Positions 1 to 10,252 of a DNA stretch of 64,000 nt are shown here, piece after piece (the stretch's first letter is position 1; each line of letters begins with the position of its first letter). The position numbers and the translations under genes were made by a program. Source of the stretch: Turnera subulata. Its lineage: Eukaryota; Streptophyta; Magnoliopsida; Malpighiales; Passifloraceae. The notes under the pieces are model-generated. The model had not been told where the DNA came from and did not search any database. It was given only the letters and a program-made list of their open reading frames with translations. Where the stretch lies: the NCBI GenBank assembly GCA_028386065.3, contig JAKUCV010001985.1:23768-87767 (forward strand), written 5' to 3'.

Positions 1-2696
1 GGCATATGCGTTTGGGACATGCTGGTGAAAAATCCTTGCAGATTCTTGCAAAGCAGGGATTGTTGAAAGGCACAAAGACTTGCAAATTGGAGTTTTGTGA
101 GCATTGTGTTTTGGGAAAGCAACGAAGAGTGAAGTTTGGCACTGCTATCCATAATACCAAGGGGATTTTGGACTATGTGCATTCAGATGTGTGGGGACCT
201 TCCAAGACTCCATCTCTTGGAGGTAGGCACTATTTTGTCACCTTTGTTGATGATTTTTCCAGAAGAGTGTGGGTGTTTACGATGAAAAAGAAGGATGAGG
301 TGCTTGGAATTTTCCTTAAGTGGAAAGCTCAGGTTGAAAACCAGACGGGGAGGAAGATCAAAGTTCTCCGAACAGACAATGGTGGAGAATATACGAGTGA
401 TCCTTTCCTAAAGGTATGCCAAGATTGTGGCATTGTTCGGCACTTCACAGTTAGGAAAACACCACAGCAAAATGGGGTGTCAGAGCATATGAACAAGACA
501 TTGGTGGAGAAAGTTCGTTGTATGCTGTCTAATGCTGGGCTAGGCAGAAAGTTTTTGGCTGAGGCTGTGACATATGCTCAACATCTTGTTAATCGGTTGC
601 CATCATCTGCTTTAGATGGCAAGACTCTTTTGGAAGTTTGGTCTGGGAAACCTGCTACGGATTATGATTTTTTGCATGTGTTTGGTTCTATCGCATACTA
701 TCATGTGAATGAATCAAAATTGGATCCACGGGCAAAGAAGGCTTTGTTTATGGGTCTAAATGTTGGAGTAAAGGGATACCGTCTTTGGTGTCTAGAAGCA
801 AAGAAGACAGTTATCAGCAGAGATGTTACCTTTGATGAATCTGCCATGTTGACTAAGGTGAATCAAGAAGCTGGTGGTACTTCACAGCAGGTGGAGTGTG
901 TTCCAAAGCAGGTGGAGCTTGAGCAGACCATGGTGATCCCAGCTAGAAACACAAATAGTGACTCTCAATTGATAGAAGAAGAGTCTATTGAAGAAGAGGT
1001 TCCAACCCAAGAACCTTCACAGCAGACGGAGTCAATTGCCGTTCGAAGAACAAGACGAGAAAGTCAAAAACCAGAACGTCTTATTGAAATGGTGGCCTAT
1101 GCACTTCCAGTCATTGATGATGTTCCTTCCACTTTTTCAGAAGCCATTAGAAGTTCTGAAAGTAGTAGATGGAAAGATGCTATGGAGGAGGAGATGAAAT
1201 CTCTTCAGAAGAACAAGACATGGAAGTTGACACAACTATCGAAGGGAAAGAAGGCAATTGGATGCAAATGGGTATTTGCAAAGAAAGAAGGATTTCCTGA
1301 CAAGAATGATATTCGCTACAAGGCAAGATTGGTGGCTAAAGGCTACACTCAGAAGGAAGGAATTGACTATAATGAAGTATTTTCTCCAGTTGTGAAGCAT
1401 TCCTCCATTAGAATTCTGTTGGCCTTGGTAGCACAGTTGAATTTGGAGCTAGCTCAACTTGATGTGAAGACCGCGTTCTTACACGGTGACTTGAAAGAGG
1501 AAATCTATATGACTCAGCCAGTTGGATACAAAGCTGCAGGTAAAGAGAATTGGGTGTGCAAACTAGACAAGTCGTTGTACGGATTGAAGCAATCTCCAAG
1601 GCAGTGGTACAAACGATTTGATAAGTTTATGTTGGGTAAGAAGTACACAAGGAGTAAATACGACCATTGTGTGTATTTGAGCAGACTTCAAGATGGGTCC
1701 TACATCTACCTACTCTTATATGTTGATGACATGCTGATAGCTGCAAAGAGCCAAGTTGAAATTGACAAGCTGAAGGCTCAGTTGAGTAAAGAGTTTGAGA
1801 TGAAGGATTTGGGAGAAGCCAAAAAGATTCTCAGCATGGAGATAAGCAGAGATAGAGAGAGAGGCAAGCTTTGGCTAACACAGAAACAGTATTTGAAGAA
1901 AGTACTACAACATTTTGGTATGAATGAGGAATCAAAACCTGTAGGTACTCCACTTGCCCCTCATTTGAAACTTAGCTGCCAGTTATCTCCACAGACAGGA
2001 GAAGAACGAGAGTACATGACGAAGATCCCATGTGCTAATGCAGTTGGAAGTTTGATGTATGCAATGATGTGTACGAGACCAGATATTTCACAAGCTATTA
2101 GTGTTGTGAGCAGATACATGCATGATCCCGGCAAAGGTCATTGGCAAGTTGTGAAATGGATTCTTCGGTATATCAAAGATACCGTAGATGTTGGCTTAAT
2201 GTTTGAGCGGGATGAATCACTTGGTCAAGGAGTGGTCGGATATTGTGATTCAGACTATGCAGAAGATTTGGATAAGCGGCGATCAACAACGGGCTATTTG
2301 TTCACATTAACAAAGGCCCCTGTTAGTTGGAAGTCGACTTTACAGTCAACGGTGGCTTTGTCTACAACGGAGGCAGAGTATATGACTATTACAGAAGCTG
2401 TGAAGGAGGCAATTTGGCTTCATGGGTTGCTAAAAGACTTGGGAGTTGGTCAGAAACAACTTGTAGTATATTCTGACAGTCAGAGTGCTATTCATTTGGC
2501 AAAGAATCAAGTCTTTCATGCACGGACGAAGCATATCGATGTTCGTTATCATTTTGTGAGGGAGATTCTCGAAGAAGAAGAGATACTTCTCCAAAAAGTT
2601 TTGACTTCGGAGAATCCTGCAGATATGTTGACCAAGGTGGTGACTAGGACCAAGTTTGAACATTGTTTAGACTTGGTCAATATCCTGCACTTTTGA
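1..2696 (+). CDS. Copia Pol polyprotein (GAG-pre-integrase, integrase, RT, RNase H), partial at 5' end
   Basis: The frame is open from base 1 and the first ATG (6) is internal. Residues are numbered from that Met. The GAG-pre-integrase zinc motif is CEHC at 31-34. Integrase has a complete DD35E triad: D61 in HSDVWG, D124 in RTDNGG and E160 in QNGVSE. Reverse transcriptase shows DVKTAFLHG and the catalytic YVDD. RNase H shows CDSDYA, STTEAEY, YSDSQSA and the terminal ADMLTK. There is no stop or frameshift over 2.7 kb and the key residues are present, so this is the best-preserved element in the window and likely a recent insertion. The encoded proteins would copy element RNA to DNA and integrate it. 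The layout resembles the TNT1/RIRE-like 1-94 group, but lineage assignment is inference. Confidence 0.95.
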   Translation, partial: HMRLGHAGEKSLQILAKQGLLKGTKTCKLEFCEHCVLGKQRRVKFGTAIHNTKGILDYVHSDVWGPSKTPSLGGRHYFVTFVDDFSRRVWVFTMKKKDEVLGIFLKWKAQVENQTGRKIKVLRTDNGGEYTSDPFLKVCQDCGIVRHFTVRKTPQQNGVSEHMNKTLVEKVRCMLSNAGLGRKFLAEAVTYAQHLVNRLPSSALDGKTLLEVWSGKPATDYDFLHVFGSIAYYHVNESKLDPRAKKALFMGLNVGVKGYRLWCLEAKKTVISRDVTFDESAMLTKVNQEAGGTSQQVECVPKQVELEQTMVIPARNTNSDSQLIEEESIEEEVPTQEPSQQTESIAVRRTRRESQKPERLIEMVAYALPVIDDVPSTFSEAIRSSESSRWKDAMEEEMKSLQKNKTWKLTQLSKGKKAIGCKWVFAKKEGFPDKNDIRYKARLVAKGYTQKEGIDYNEVFSPVVKHSSIRILLALVAQLNLELAQLDVKTAFLHGDLKEEIYMTQPVGYKAAGKENWVCKLDKSLYGLKQSPRQWYKRFDKFMLGKKYTRSKYDHCVYLSRLQDGSYIYLLLYVDDMLIAAKSQVEIDKLKAQLSKEFEMKDLGEAKKILSMEISRDRERGKLWLTQKQYLKKVLQHFGMNEESKPVGTPLAPHLKLSCQLSPQTGEEREYMTKIPCANAVGSLMYAMMCTRPDISQAISVVSRYMHDPGKGHWQVVKWILRYIKDTVDVGLMFERDESLGQGVVGYCDSDYAEDLDKRRSTTGYLFTLTKAPVSWKSTLQSTVALSTTEAEYMTITEAVKEAIWLHGLLKDLGVGQKQLVVYSDSQSAIHLAKNQVFHARTKHIDVRYHFVREILEEEEILLQKVLTSENPADMLTKVVTRTKFEHCLDLVNILHF

Positions 2697-2800
2697 GATG
2701 GTGCCAGTTGGCACAAGTTGGAAGCACTATGAAGGTTGTTCTTTGTTTGGTTGAGAAGATTAGTACTTGGTGGGATTTGAATAGCAACAAGGTGGAGATT

Positions 2801-3424
2801 TGTTGGAATAGTGTTGCAATTTTTTGAATCCCACATCGTGGAGTTTGAGCTTGGGGGGGAGGGGGTTTTGTTTTGCTATAAATAGAACTCCCCCTTGCCT
2901 TAGTAAGTCATCCCAAAAATAGAGTATAATTGTTTCCATACAATTGTACTAAATACTTCTCTTCTCTTAGTAAAAATTGAGCAAGCCTATTCTATAAAGA
3001 AAAATTTTGGCCGAACTCCGTTATCAAGTTTTGAGTTCTCTTTTTAATATTCCGCCTTTAATTTCCGCATTTATTTAGTATTCAATATTTGGCTGGCTAA
3101 TCCAACAAATTTTGTCTCTTTTGTTGGCCGGCTAAGCCGCCTTTATCTCTTTCTTGGCTGGCAAAGCCGCCTTGTTTAATTTTGTTGGCCGGCTAAGCTG
3201 CCTTTGTCGGGTATAGGTTGTGAATTATAACACTGTGCAAGTAAGTCCTGTCTAGGAGACTGTGTTTTAAGTGAACCATTGTTCCTCCAGTCTTTCCTGG
3301 GGATTTATCTTGGAATGATAATTCTGTCTAAGGAGATAGGCTAGGCCATCTTTCCTGGGAATTATCGAATCAGTTCAATTCACTAGTTTGTTGTAGAGGG
3401 GAAATTACCCGAGTTTTCCCAACA
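2801..3424 (+). repeat. 3' LTR of the copia element
   Basis: 624 bp bounded by TGTTGG at the start and CCAACA at the end, directly after the tract GGTGGAGATT (2791-2800). The next base after CCAACA resumes F-box coding sequence, which fixes the right boundary. It contains a TATA box and a short internal repeat, TTGTTGGCCGGCTAAGC, in three variants between 3120 and 3200. Confidence 0.93.
2877..2886 (+). promoter_or_regulatory. TATA box of the copia LTR
   Basis: CTATAAATAG about 76 bp inside the LTR matches the plant TATA consensus. It is placed as expected for the U3/R boundary of a copia LTR, so in a full element it would drive genomic RNA synthesis. As a 3' LTR inside a broken F-box gene it could also start outward transcription into 3425 onward. 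Confidence 0.55.
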
Positions 3425-4009
3425 AGAAGCGAGATCCTCTACCTCCGGTGGTGAAGCTTTACGAGCTGAGTCGAAACGCTTGGAGAAGCATGCATTGCTG
3501 ATGGAACTCCTCGTCTTCTGATTGGCTCAACTGAAGCATCTCTTTTCCTCAGTGGTTGTCTACATTGGATTGGTTGTATTTACTATAGTTTGATCCCTGC
3601 TTGGCGGTTTGGAATAGTTTCGTTTGATACCAACAACGAATGTTTTACGAAGAAAGAGTTCCCGCATAGTCATGCTATCCGGTTTGAACGGTTGCAGCTG
3701 GTAATGTATAAAGGACAACTCTCCTTGGTTGACCAACATTCTACTGATGCCTCTGAATTGCATATTTGGATCATGAAAGAATATGGTGCACCAGCATCGT
3801 GGTTTAAATGGTTGAGCATCAATCTAACGGTTCCACGAGTGTATGGAGCTCTAGGATTCTTCAATACGACAAACTTTCTAGTCATTGACCATGAAGACGG
3901 TCTGGGTTTGTATGATGTTGAGTCTCGAACAATGGTTAGTGTGTCTGGTTGCCAAAACTTCATGGGGAGTAGCTACATGGAGACTTTAGCATTGCTGAAT
4001 CTCAATTAA
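3425..4009 (+). pseudogene. F-box protein gene, 3' half, cut by the copia insertion
   Basis: Starts at the codons for LYELSRNAW, found in the middle of the intact paralogues, and runs to their shared C-terminus ETLALLNLN. The 5' half with the F-box motif must lie left of the copia element, outside the window. A 4-base insertion (GCATGCATTG against GCATTG in paralogues) near 3490 shifts the frame. The later part reads openly from 3590: IVSFDTNNE, GQLSLVDQHS, HIWIMKEYGAPASWFKW, GFFNTT and GLYDVES are the family's F-box-associated blocks. The gene is dead on two counts, insertion and frameshift. The conserved downstream sequence is still recognisable. Confidence 0.9.
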
Positions 4010-4207
4010 TTCTGTGTTGCCGTTCACATAGTAACCCCTGATTTCTTTCTTTGTTTTTCCTTTTTGTAAAGGCGTACACTGTTGGGTTTCAACTTTTGCA
4101 TTTATAATTATACACTGTTGGGTTTCAAAAAATTTTTGTTCTAATTATATTCCTGTGCTCTTATAGAGATTACGCGCCTTAGACACCAATATATGTCGTT
4201 GCAACTA

Positions 4208-4356
4208 GTTTCTATTCGTTGTTCATGTTGAGGACCTGGGTGCGTATGATGTTGAGTCTGGAACAATGGTTAATAACTTGATGTGTTTGGTTGCCAAACC
4301 ACTATGGGGTTTGGGCAGAGATACATAGGGACTTTAGCGTTGCTGACTCTCAGTTA
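4208..4356 (+). pseudogene. F-box C-terminal remnant
   Basis: About 150 bp matching the last exon part of the F-box family: a degraded copy of 'FLFVVHVEDLG-YDVESGTMVN', then TLALLTLS and a stop. It sits 200 bp after the end of the previous F-box remnant, so it is a second tail from another duplicated copy, or a partial tandem duplication. It cannot encode a functional protein. Confidence 0.75.
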
Positions 4357-4689
4357 ACCTGTGTTTCCCTTCACCTAGTTATACGAGCTTGCGCCTTGTA
4401 CAATTTTGCTTCTTCATATAATTGGCATCTTCAATTTTTTCATTCCCTTTTCTGTCTTTACTTTGTCTTAGAAATGCTTTAGCAGGAAAGATTCGAAGTA
4501 AATATGGGTTTTTGAGTAATTGTTTTTGGAAAGAAAAGCCAATTCATGCTCACAGTATTGAGCTTTCAAATTTTTTCAGAGAACTTTGTATTCGTTCCTT
4601 TGTTTTGAACTCATTCAAACAAATGGTTTGGGCTTCGCTATTAAGAGCTTTATAAGTAATACTGAGAAACCTTTCGCTGTGCTCTCGCT

Positions 4690-5091
4690 TGCCCCTTTCA
4701 ATGTCAAATTAACAAGTGCTCTGGATTTGGTTGGCTTTAAACCAAGGTACCCCTGCTAGTATTTCCGTTGGTACTCGAGGTATTATAAACACTTTCAGAC
4801 CTGTGTCTTTTTTTGTCAATTGTTTGATGAGTGCAGAGACCACTATTTTCCTCTGCATAATTTGGAGTAGAATAAATTGTTGTTAAGGGTATTCCATGGT
4901 GCAGCCCATTAAATTTGAACTCCTTCCTTTCCATCAATCATTAAATTTTGGACTCCTTGCTCAGTGGGCGTATGCATCTTCAAACCACATCGTTGTCCGG
5001 GTCTTCTTGAGGGTATGATCCTTTGCCTCGCCACTCTGTGGTCTATTTGGCTTGAAGGTTGTAACAGAATCTTCAGGCATGAGGCAACGAA
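4690..5091 (+). mobile_element. LINE zinc-binding (zf-RVT) remnant, copy 1, left part
   Basis: Degraded coding sequence of the C-terminal part of a plant LINE ORF2. 'VGFKPRYPC' (4730) corresponds to the WLALRQGTPIRVSF block at 15086, and LATLWSIWLEGCNRIFRHEA (5021-5080) resembles the usual ORF2 C-terminus. The same fragment follows other F-box copies near 8600, 15056, 16200 and 25980. It was therefore part of the duplicated unit rather than five separate insertions. The solo LTR at 5092 interrupts it; the sequence resumes at 5589. Confidence 0.7.
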
Positions 5092-5588
5092 TGTTGGCTT
5101 TTTTCTCCTTTGGTGTAACCCAGAAACAAATCTTGAATCAATTCCAAAACAAACCCAGAAATCTACAGAACCAACATAGTGAGTCTGTTCGTTACTGTTT
5201 ATTAATTTTCACACAAATCTCTCAATTTTTTTTGTTTTTAACCACTCTGAACATTTCAGACTAATCATGAAGTGAAACACAAACATTTTTTTTCTTTGAT
5301 TTCACTTGCTTCTTCCAAAATACAAACTACATATTTATAGGCTAAGTAGGCTAAGCAGGTGGCAACTTACTTACAACTTGCTGCAGCAGACCCTCAAACC
5401 ACTTCATCGTCCCCTTGGTTTGCTAAATATGAAGCCACCCAAGAATTATCAGGATAACTTAATAAACTAAACAATACAATGATTTAAAATACACCACTTG
5501 CATATTTAAATGTTTCTAGAAACTATAAGAAATGGTGGCGCCCTTGCTTCTGCTACAATTTTCCAGCAGCTTGTTTACACTTCCAACA
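5092..5588 (-). repeat. Solo LTR of the DEK_C-bearing retroelement family
   Basis: About 497 bp, TGTTGGC to CCAACA, with no internal region. It shares ordered blocks with the LTRs at 59068-62698: TGTTGGCTTTTTT, CCAGAAATCTACAGAAC, GAAGTGAAACACAAAC, CCCAAGAATTATCAG and CAGCAGCTTG. The paralogous LINE fragment at 8881-8930 reads across this point without an insertion, so an empty site exists in the same window. The flanking five bases, ACGAA and GTGGA, differ by three transitions and may be a decayed duplication. The AACATCGATGTT pairs of the younger LTRs are absent here. Confidence 0.75.
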
Positions 5589-5720
5589 GTGGAGTGGGAC
5601 CCATAGATCGATGTCAGTGCCATTCATGCTACGAATTGGATTTGCTCAATTCCCAGTTCCCCTTCAACACGTCTGATGTTGCTGGGAAAGCATACAAAGT
5701 AATTATAGCACTCTGCACCA
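5589..5720 (+). repeat. Right continuation of the duplicated downstream block
   Basis: After the solo LTR the sequence continues as GGAGTGGGACCCATAGATCG and, further on, AGTTCCCCTTCAACACGTCT. It matches 8900-8990 (WDRMS…FPFNASTVAGK in one frame) at the DNA level. It belongs to the repeated F-box/LINE unit. I do not recognise a protein in it. Confidence 0.55.
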
Positions 5721-5793
5721 TTCTTTCAAGTTCGCTTTATGATCTACAAGCTAAACAGACATTTGTATTTTTTTTGCTTCATTTCTCTTTCAG

Positions 5794-5880
5794 CTCCCTC
5801 AAATGCTGCAAAGTGATGCTACTGCGCGATATTACGGATTGCAGAAGGGGCTAGCGGTTAAGCTTGCATTTACCGGTGGA
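5794..5880 (+). pseudogene. Last-exon fragment of an RPB5-like RNA polymerase subunit gene
   Basis: After an acceptor-like CTCTTTCAG the frame reads LPQMLQSDATARYYGLQKGL followed by AVKLAFTGG. This matches the conserved end of subunit 5 of plant RNA polymerases (pattern LP-hh-xSDAhARYYGLxxGxxVK), nearest in feel to the plant-specific Pol IV/V form. The expected end (VTYRCV-like) is not present; the frame drifts into YYVFTTCCC. No upstream exons are visible, so this is a gene scrap, possibly carried in by a transposon. Family assignment is from memory of the motif, not a search. Confidence 0.5.
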
Positions 5881-6558
5881 TATTATGTTTTCACTACTTG
5901 CTGCTGTGTTGCCCCTGTGTTTTCACTACTACATTTCTTGTTTGGTTTTTGTTGATGAGCTATTTTCGTCTTTCTTTTGCTTTTATCAGAATTCTATTAG
6001 TCATTTTATAGGAGACAATTTTATTCTAGGAGATCAACAGAACCTCAAGTGTTATCCGAAAGTGTTCTAAATGAAGGCTATTTTACTCAATAATAACTAA
6101 AGTTAGAAGGGAGTGTGAATACGGATGAAAACAGTGTTAATACAGAATGCTAATAACACCAAATCATTTTTAGCTGGTAAGTCAGCATCCTTTTCTTACC
6201 ATCAAAATCGATGATTCGTCATACAGTAGAGCACAGAAACTTTCAGATTCTAACACCAAAAGCTAAACGACAAAGAGAACGAATTAGCCAACATCACAAA
6301 ATTGAATGTAACTAACAGACATAACGTTTGGGATTCAATTGGTGATTTCAAATGGTATGGGACTGATCCGGATGTTGTAGAAACATTTAGAACTAAAAAT
6401 GCACTTACTTCCCTCAAAAAGCTATATAACATTTGCGTACGTACAAGCAAGGAGCAGAGCTGTTCCTATATTTGTTTCCATATATTTATATGAGACCTAT
6501 TTTTTTTTTTAATTAGACCTAATATTGTTTTCTAGCGAAAGATATACAGGATGGAGTG

Positions 6559-7695
6559 ATGACAGCGGCGGCGGCACAAAATAGAAGACGGCAGATGCCA
6601 TGCCTAAGTACCCATCTGCCAACAGAAATCATTGAAGAAATTCTTATACTCTTACCACCCACATCTCTGGTATGTTTCAGAGCCTGTCGCGTGGATGGCA
6701 CTTTGTGATCGGTAGCGGCAGATTTGTTCCCAGGCAGATTTCTACTGTTTTCTCCAACGATAATAATAAACGCACGGCAAGGTTTCTGTTCGAAACATGG
6801 TGGACCGTTAAGGACAAGCCCATCAATCATCGAAGTAAACAACGAGGAAGGTGAGCCCATAACCGAAACGTTTGATTATCCTGTGGAAGGAATAGCAAGG
6901 GTAGTCAACGTTGTTGGGTCTTGCAATGGTCTGGTATGTCTAAGAACAACAGCCAACGTTGATACCAAGCTTGTACTGTGGAATCCATTCCTGAGGAAGC
7001 ATTTCATGCTCTCCCCTCCTCCTATATATGACTGGATATAATTGTAGGATCAGCCTAGGGTTTTGGTTTGACGCCAAAACAAGCGACTATAAGTTGCTCA
7101 GGATTGCAGTTATGGATCCAAGATCCTCAGCCTCCGGGAATGCTTTATGAGCTGAGTAGAAACGCTTGGAGAAGCATTGCTGGTGGCAGTCTTTCTTCGT
7201 AGGTTATCTTTCGTCGAGCATCTCTTGTCCTCAATGAGTGTCCACTTTGGAATGATTGCTATAGTTTCACTTTCACAATGGATGATGTGCGGTATGTAAT
7301 ATTTTCGTTTGATACCAACAAGGAATCTTAGCAAACCTCCCTGTTTTTTCAGATTGGGACCTTGCTTTCCAGACTGGGAGGTCGCGCATGCTAATTCGTA
7401 GTGGACAACTCTCCTTGGTTGATCACCAGCATTCTACTGGTGCCTCTGAATTGCATATTTGGATGATGAAACAATATGGTACACCAGAAGAGTCGTGGTT
7501 TAAATGGAAAACAATCAATCTAAGGATTGGACCACCGTTTCGCGCACTAGGATTCGTGAATACAACAAATTCTCTATTTATTGATCATCAAGAAGAAGGC
7601 GAGACTGGTTAATGTGTTTGGTTACCATACCAGTGTGCAGTTTCAGCACAGTTACATGGAGACTTTGGCATTGCTGAATCTCAATTTTGGAGCTT
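6559..7695 (+). pseudogene. F-box protein gene, full length but frameshifted
   Basis: The start (MTAAAAQNRRRQMPC) matches the intact copies, and the F-box is recognisable: LPTEIIEEILILLPPTSL. A single-base deletion near 6683, seen by alignment with 48756-48770, breaks the F-box. A second shift near 6800 restores VNNEEGEPITETFDYP and GSCNGLVCLRTTANVD. Further breaks follow near 7040 and 7130. The 3' part from 7388 reads GQLSLVDHQHSTGASELHIW…EESWFKW, then VNVFG and ETLALLNLN. At least four lesions make it non-functional. The order and spacing are those of the intact genes, so it is an in-place duplicate rather than a processed copy. Confidence 0.9.
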
Positions 7696-7735
7696 AATTA
7701 CACCTCGTACGAGTTTGCTTCTTCATAATTGGCAG

Positions 7736-7790
7736 AGTTACTAGCAGACTTTGGCATTGCTGAATCTCAATTAATTTTGTGTTTCTAGTT
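7736..7790 (+). pseudogene. Short F-box 3' tail repeat
   Basis: The sequence GACTTTGGCATTGCTGAATC followed by the family stop and 3'UTR start appears a second time about 80 bp after the end of the pseudogene at 6559-7695. It is another truncated tail of the F-box unit, as at 4208-4356. Confidence 0.6.
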
Positions 7791-7836
7791 ATGGAGGTTA
7801 CACCTTGTAGAACTTTTTGTTTGGCTGTCTCTTGTC

Positions 7837-8561
7837 TAGGGGTGGCAAAATGGGTGTCCATGGATACCTATGGGTTGGGTCATAATGGGTCATACCCATT
7901 TATACCCATTTATCCATTTATGACCCATTAAAAAATTTAAATGGATACCCAAACCCATTTAAACTCATTTAATGTGGGTTACCCATTTATCCATTTAGAC
8001 CCATTTAATGTGGGTGTACCTATTTACTCATATAATATTAAGACTTAATATATATTTTTAAAATTTGTATCATAAATTTTTTAACTTTATGAATATTAAT
8101 CCGACCTAGATCTTAACCCGGCATAGCCAATACGAGCCTAACTAGGCGCGAACGAGATGTGCTCGGTCTGGTTTAAATTGGCCCATATGAGCCCAACTAG
8201 GTCTGTATAGTTTGGACTATGTTGGGCCCATATAGGCCCACATCTGGCCCAACTAGGCCCATATGGGGCGGGTCGGGACGGGCCCAAATAGGCCCACCCG
8301 AGCAAATCAGGCCCATATTGGTTGGGTCGGGATGGGCCCAATAGGCCCAATTAGACTCAAATGGGTTGGGCCCATCTAGGCCCACGTGGATAATTGAATT
8401 AGATTACTAATATATGAGTTCATGGATATCCATTACCCAACCCATATAAATCCACTATTTTATGGGTTAAATGGATAAATTATTCAATTAGACTCATATA
8501 AAATTATACTGACTCATTTATGGGTAACCCATTGAGTACCCAACCCATTTTGCCACCTCTA
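7837..8561. mobile_element. hAT-type non-autonomous element (MITE) with 8-bp TSD
   Basis: 725 bp with near-perfect terminal inverted repeats: left TAGGGGTGGCAAAATGGGT, right end the inverse of TAGAGGTGGCAAAATGGGT. The flanks 7829-7836 and 8562-8569 are both CTCTTGTC, an 8-bp duplication diagnostic of hAT insertion. No transposase is present. The outer parts are rich in ACCCATTTA motifs in both orientations. The centre (8170-8390) is packed with GGCCCA/TGGGCC hexamers. It is inserted in the sequence downstream of the F-box pseudogene. Confidence 0.92.
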
Positions 8562-8599
8562 CTCTTGTCCCTTTCTAAAATCAAATGATGGTAATGGTG

Positions 8600-9000
8600 G
8601 GCTTTAAACCAACATATCCCTTTCTATAATTGAGGTATTATAAACTCTTCGGATATCATGTGTCCCTTTTGTCATTAGTTTGATGAGTCCAAAGATAATT
8701 TCCTTTTACATTGCTCTTTTACTTGGCTTTTTATTGGGGTAGATTATGTTGTTGTTAGGCGTATTCAATGGTGCAGCGCCCCTTAAGTTTGGACTCAGTC
8801 CTAGCTCAATGGGCGTATGCATCTTCGAACCATATCGGTCTGGGTCTTCCTCGGCGATCCTTTGCATTCTGCAACTTAATCTTTAGGCATGAGGCAAAGG
8901 ATTGGGACCGGATGTCATTGTCCTGCGTGCTACGAAATGGATTCCCTCAATGCCAGTTTCCCTTCAATGCTTCTACGGTTGCTGGTAAAGGTGGATTCCT
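8600..9000 (+). mobile_element. LINE zf-RVT remnant, copy 2, with empty site for the 5092 solo LTR
   Basis: Contains VVGFKPTYP-like and 'LAQWAYASSNHIGLGLPRRS' codons of the same LINE C-terminal fragment as copy 1. GGCATGAGGCAAAGGATTGG at 8886-8905 is the uninterrupted counterpart of the point where the solo LTR sits in copy 1. Several frameshifts are present; the fragment is dead. Confidence 0.65.
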
Positions 9001-9408
9001 AAAGCATTGGAAGGGTGTCAAAAGAAGTTTTCCTACTTTATGTTGATATATCTGCAGGTCATTCGTAAGCAGCTCATAGGAAGGACCTCTCTTACACCCT
9101 AAAATAAGATTATTCAGAAATTCCATCTATACCTTTTATTACTATCATATTTGTGGGAGTGAGAACTATTTTGGCCCCTTTAACAATATTATAATACAAG
9201 TGAGGCCCCTTTCCCTTTTCTAAACCACATAGTTGCATGCTTGTAGGAACTATTTTGGCCAACACTAGTTGTGTAGTAGCATTTCCTTGGATTGAATTTT
9301 AATGTGTCATGGGTTTCATCCCAATGGATAGAATGAAAAGATGGTTTGAAGTTGAGGGTTATTTATATAATTCCGATGTGGGAAAAAATATATTTAAAAA
9401 TTATATAT

Positions 9409-9979
9409 AAGATCCTCAACCTCTGGCCATGCTTTACGAGCTGAGTAAAAATGCTTGGAGAAGCATTGCTGACGGAAGTTCTCCTCCTCTGATCTAGAGC
9501 TTCTCTTGTCCTCAATGAATGTCTACATTGGATTGTTGCCTGTAGTTCTACCCATCCCAAGCCAGGTGAAATAGTTTCGTTTTGATACCAATAAGGAATC
9601 CTTTTAGAAGATAGAGTTGCCACATGACACGGCTTTACTGCCTGATCATAGCTTGCGGCTGGTAATATATAGAGGACAACTCTCCTCATTGGCTCACTAG
9701 CCTTCTATTGGAGCTGCCCCTGAATTGCATATTTGGATCATGAAAGAATATGGTGCACCAGTGTTGTGGCTTAAATGGATCACTATAAGAGTTGGACTAA
9801 GGTATGGACGAACAATAGGATTCTTGAATACAACGAAGTTTCTTTTCATTGTTCATGCTGAGGGCCTGAGTGTGTATGACGTTGAGACTCGAAGAACGGT
9901 TAATGCGTCTGGTAGCGAAACCACTGGGTTGTTTGGGCAGAGTTACACAGAGACTTTAGCATTGCTGAATCCCAATTAA
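9409..9979 (+). pseudogene. F-box protein gene, 3' half only
   Basis: Begins abruptly at the DPQPLAMLYELSKNAW block; everything before it, including the F-box, is missing. A stop (TAG) follows SSPPLI near 9494. A base insertion at GTTTCGTTTTGATACC (about 9583) shifts the frame where the intact copies read SFDTN. The tail from 9725 reads HIWIMKEYGAPVLWLKW, GFLNTTKFLF, GLSVYDVETR and ETLALLNPN. The left junction lies in AT-rich DNA at 9360-9408. The copia element at 10026 inserted about 45 bp after its stop codon. Confidence 0.88.
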
Positions 9980-10025
9980 CCTGTGTTTCACCTAGTTATG
10001 GAGCTTACACCTTGTACTTTTTAGC

Positions 10026-10183
10026 TATAAGAGATCATTATGATTTCAAGTCAACTTACCATATTTTCTATTACCATGTAAATCTTTACTTGTAGGACAG
10101 GTCAATTGTATTCTATATAAACTCTGTAACTCACGGCATAATATACACACAGTAAGAATTATTCTCATTCATTACCTTCTTTA
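10026..10183 (+). repeat. 5' LTR of the 10-kb copia element
   Basis: 158 bp, starting TATAAGAGATCATTATGA (the 3' copy starts TGTAAGAGACCATTATGA, so the first dinucleotide is mutated here) and ending at CTTCTTTA before the primer site. It includes a TATA box, TATATAAA, at 10115-10122. Several differences from the 3' LTR indicate age. Confidence 0.9.
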
Positions 10184-10252
10184 TGGTAGCGGAGCCACTA
10201 GGGTTTGCTTCTCCAATTTTCTTTTGCAAAACCTTCCTCTTTTCTTTTCTCA

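Larger units (their letters stand above)
1..3424 (+). mobile_element. Ty1/copia LTR retrotransposon, 3' part, inserted in an F-box gene
   Basis: Polyprotein from integrase to RNase H, then a purine-rich tract ending at 2800 and a complete 3' LTR (2801-3424). The 5' LTR, gag and protease lie before base 1. The base after the LTR continues an F-box coding sequence that is uninterrupted in the intact copy at 48645-49823, so the element inserted into that gene. The target-site duplication cannot be tested because the left end is outside the window. Confidence 0.93.

Noticed and set aside
8138..8385. Overlapping minus-strand ORFs with repeated MGL-GPS residues
   Set aside because: They are translations of GGCCCA repeats inside the hAT MITE.
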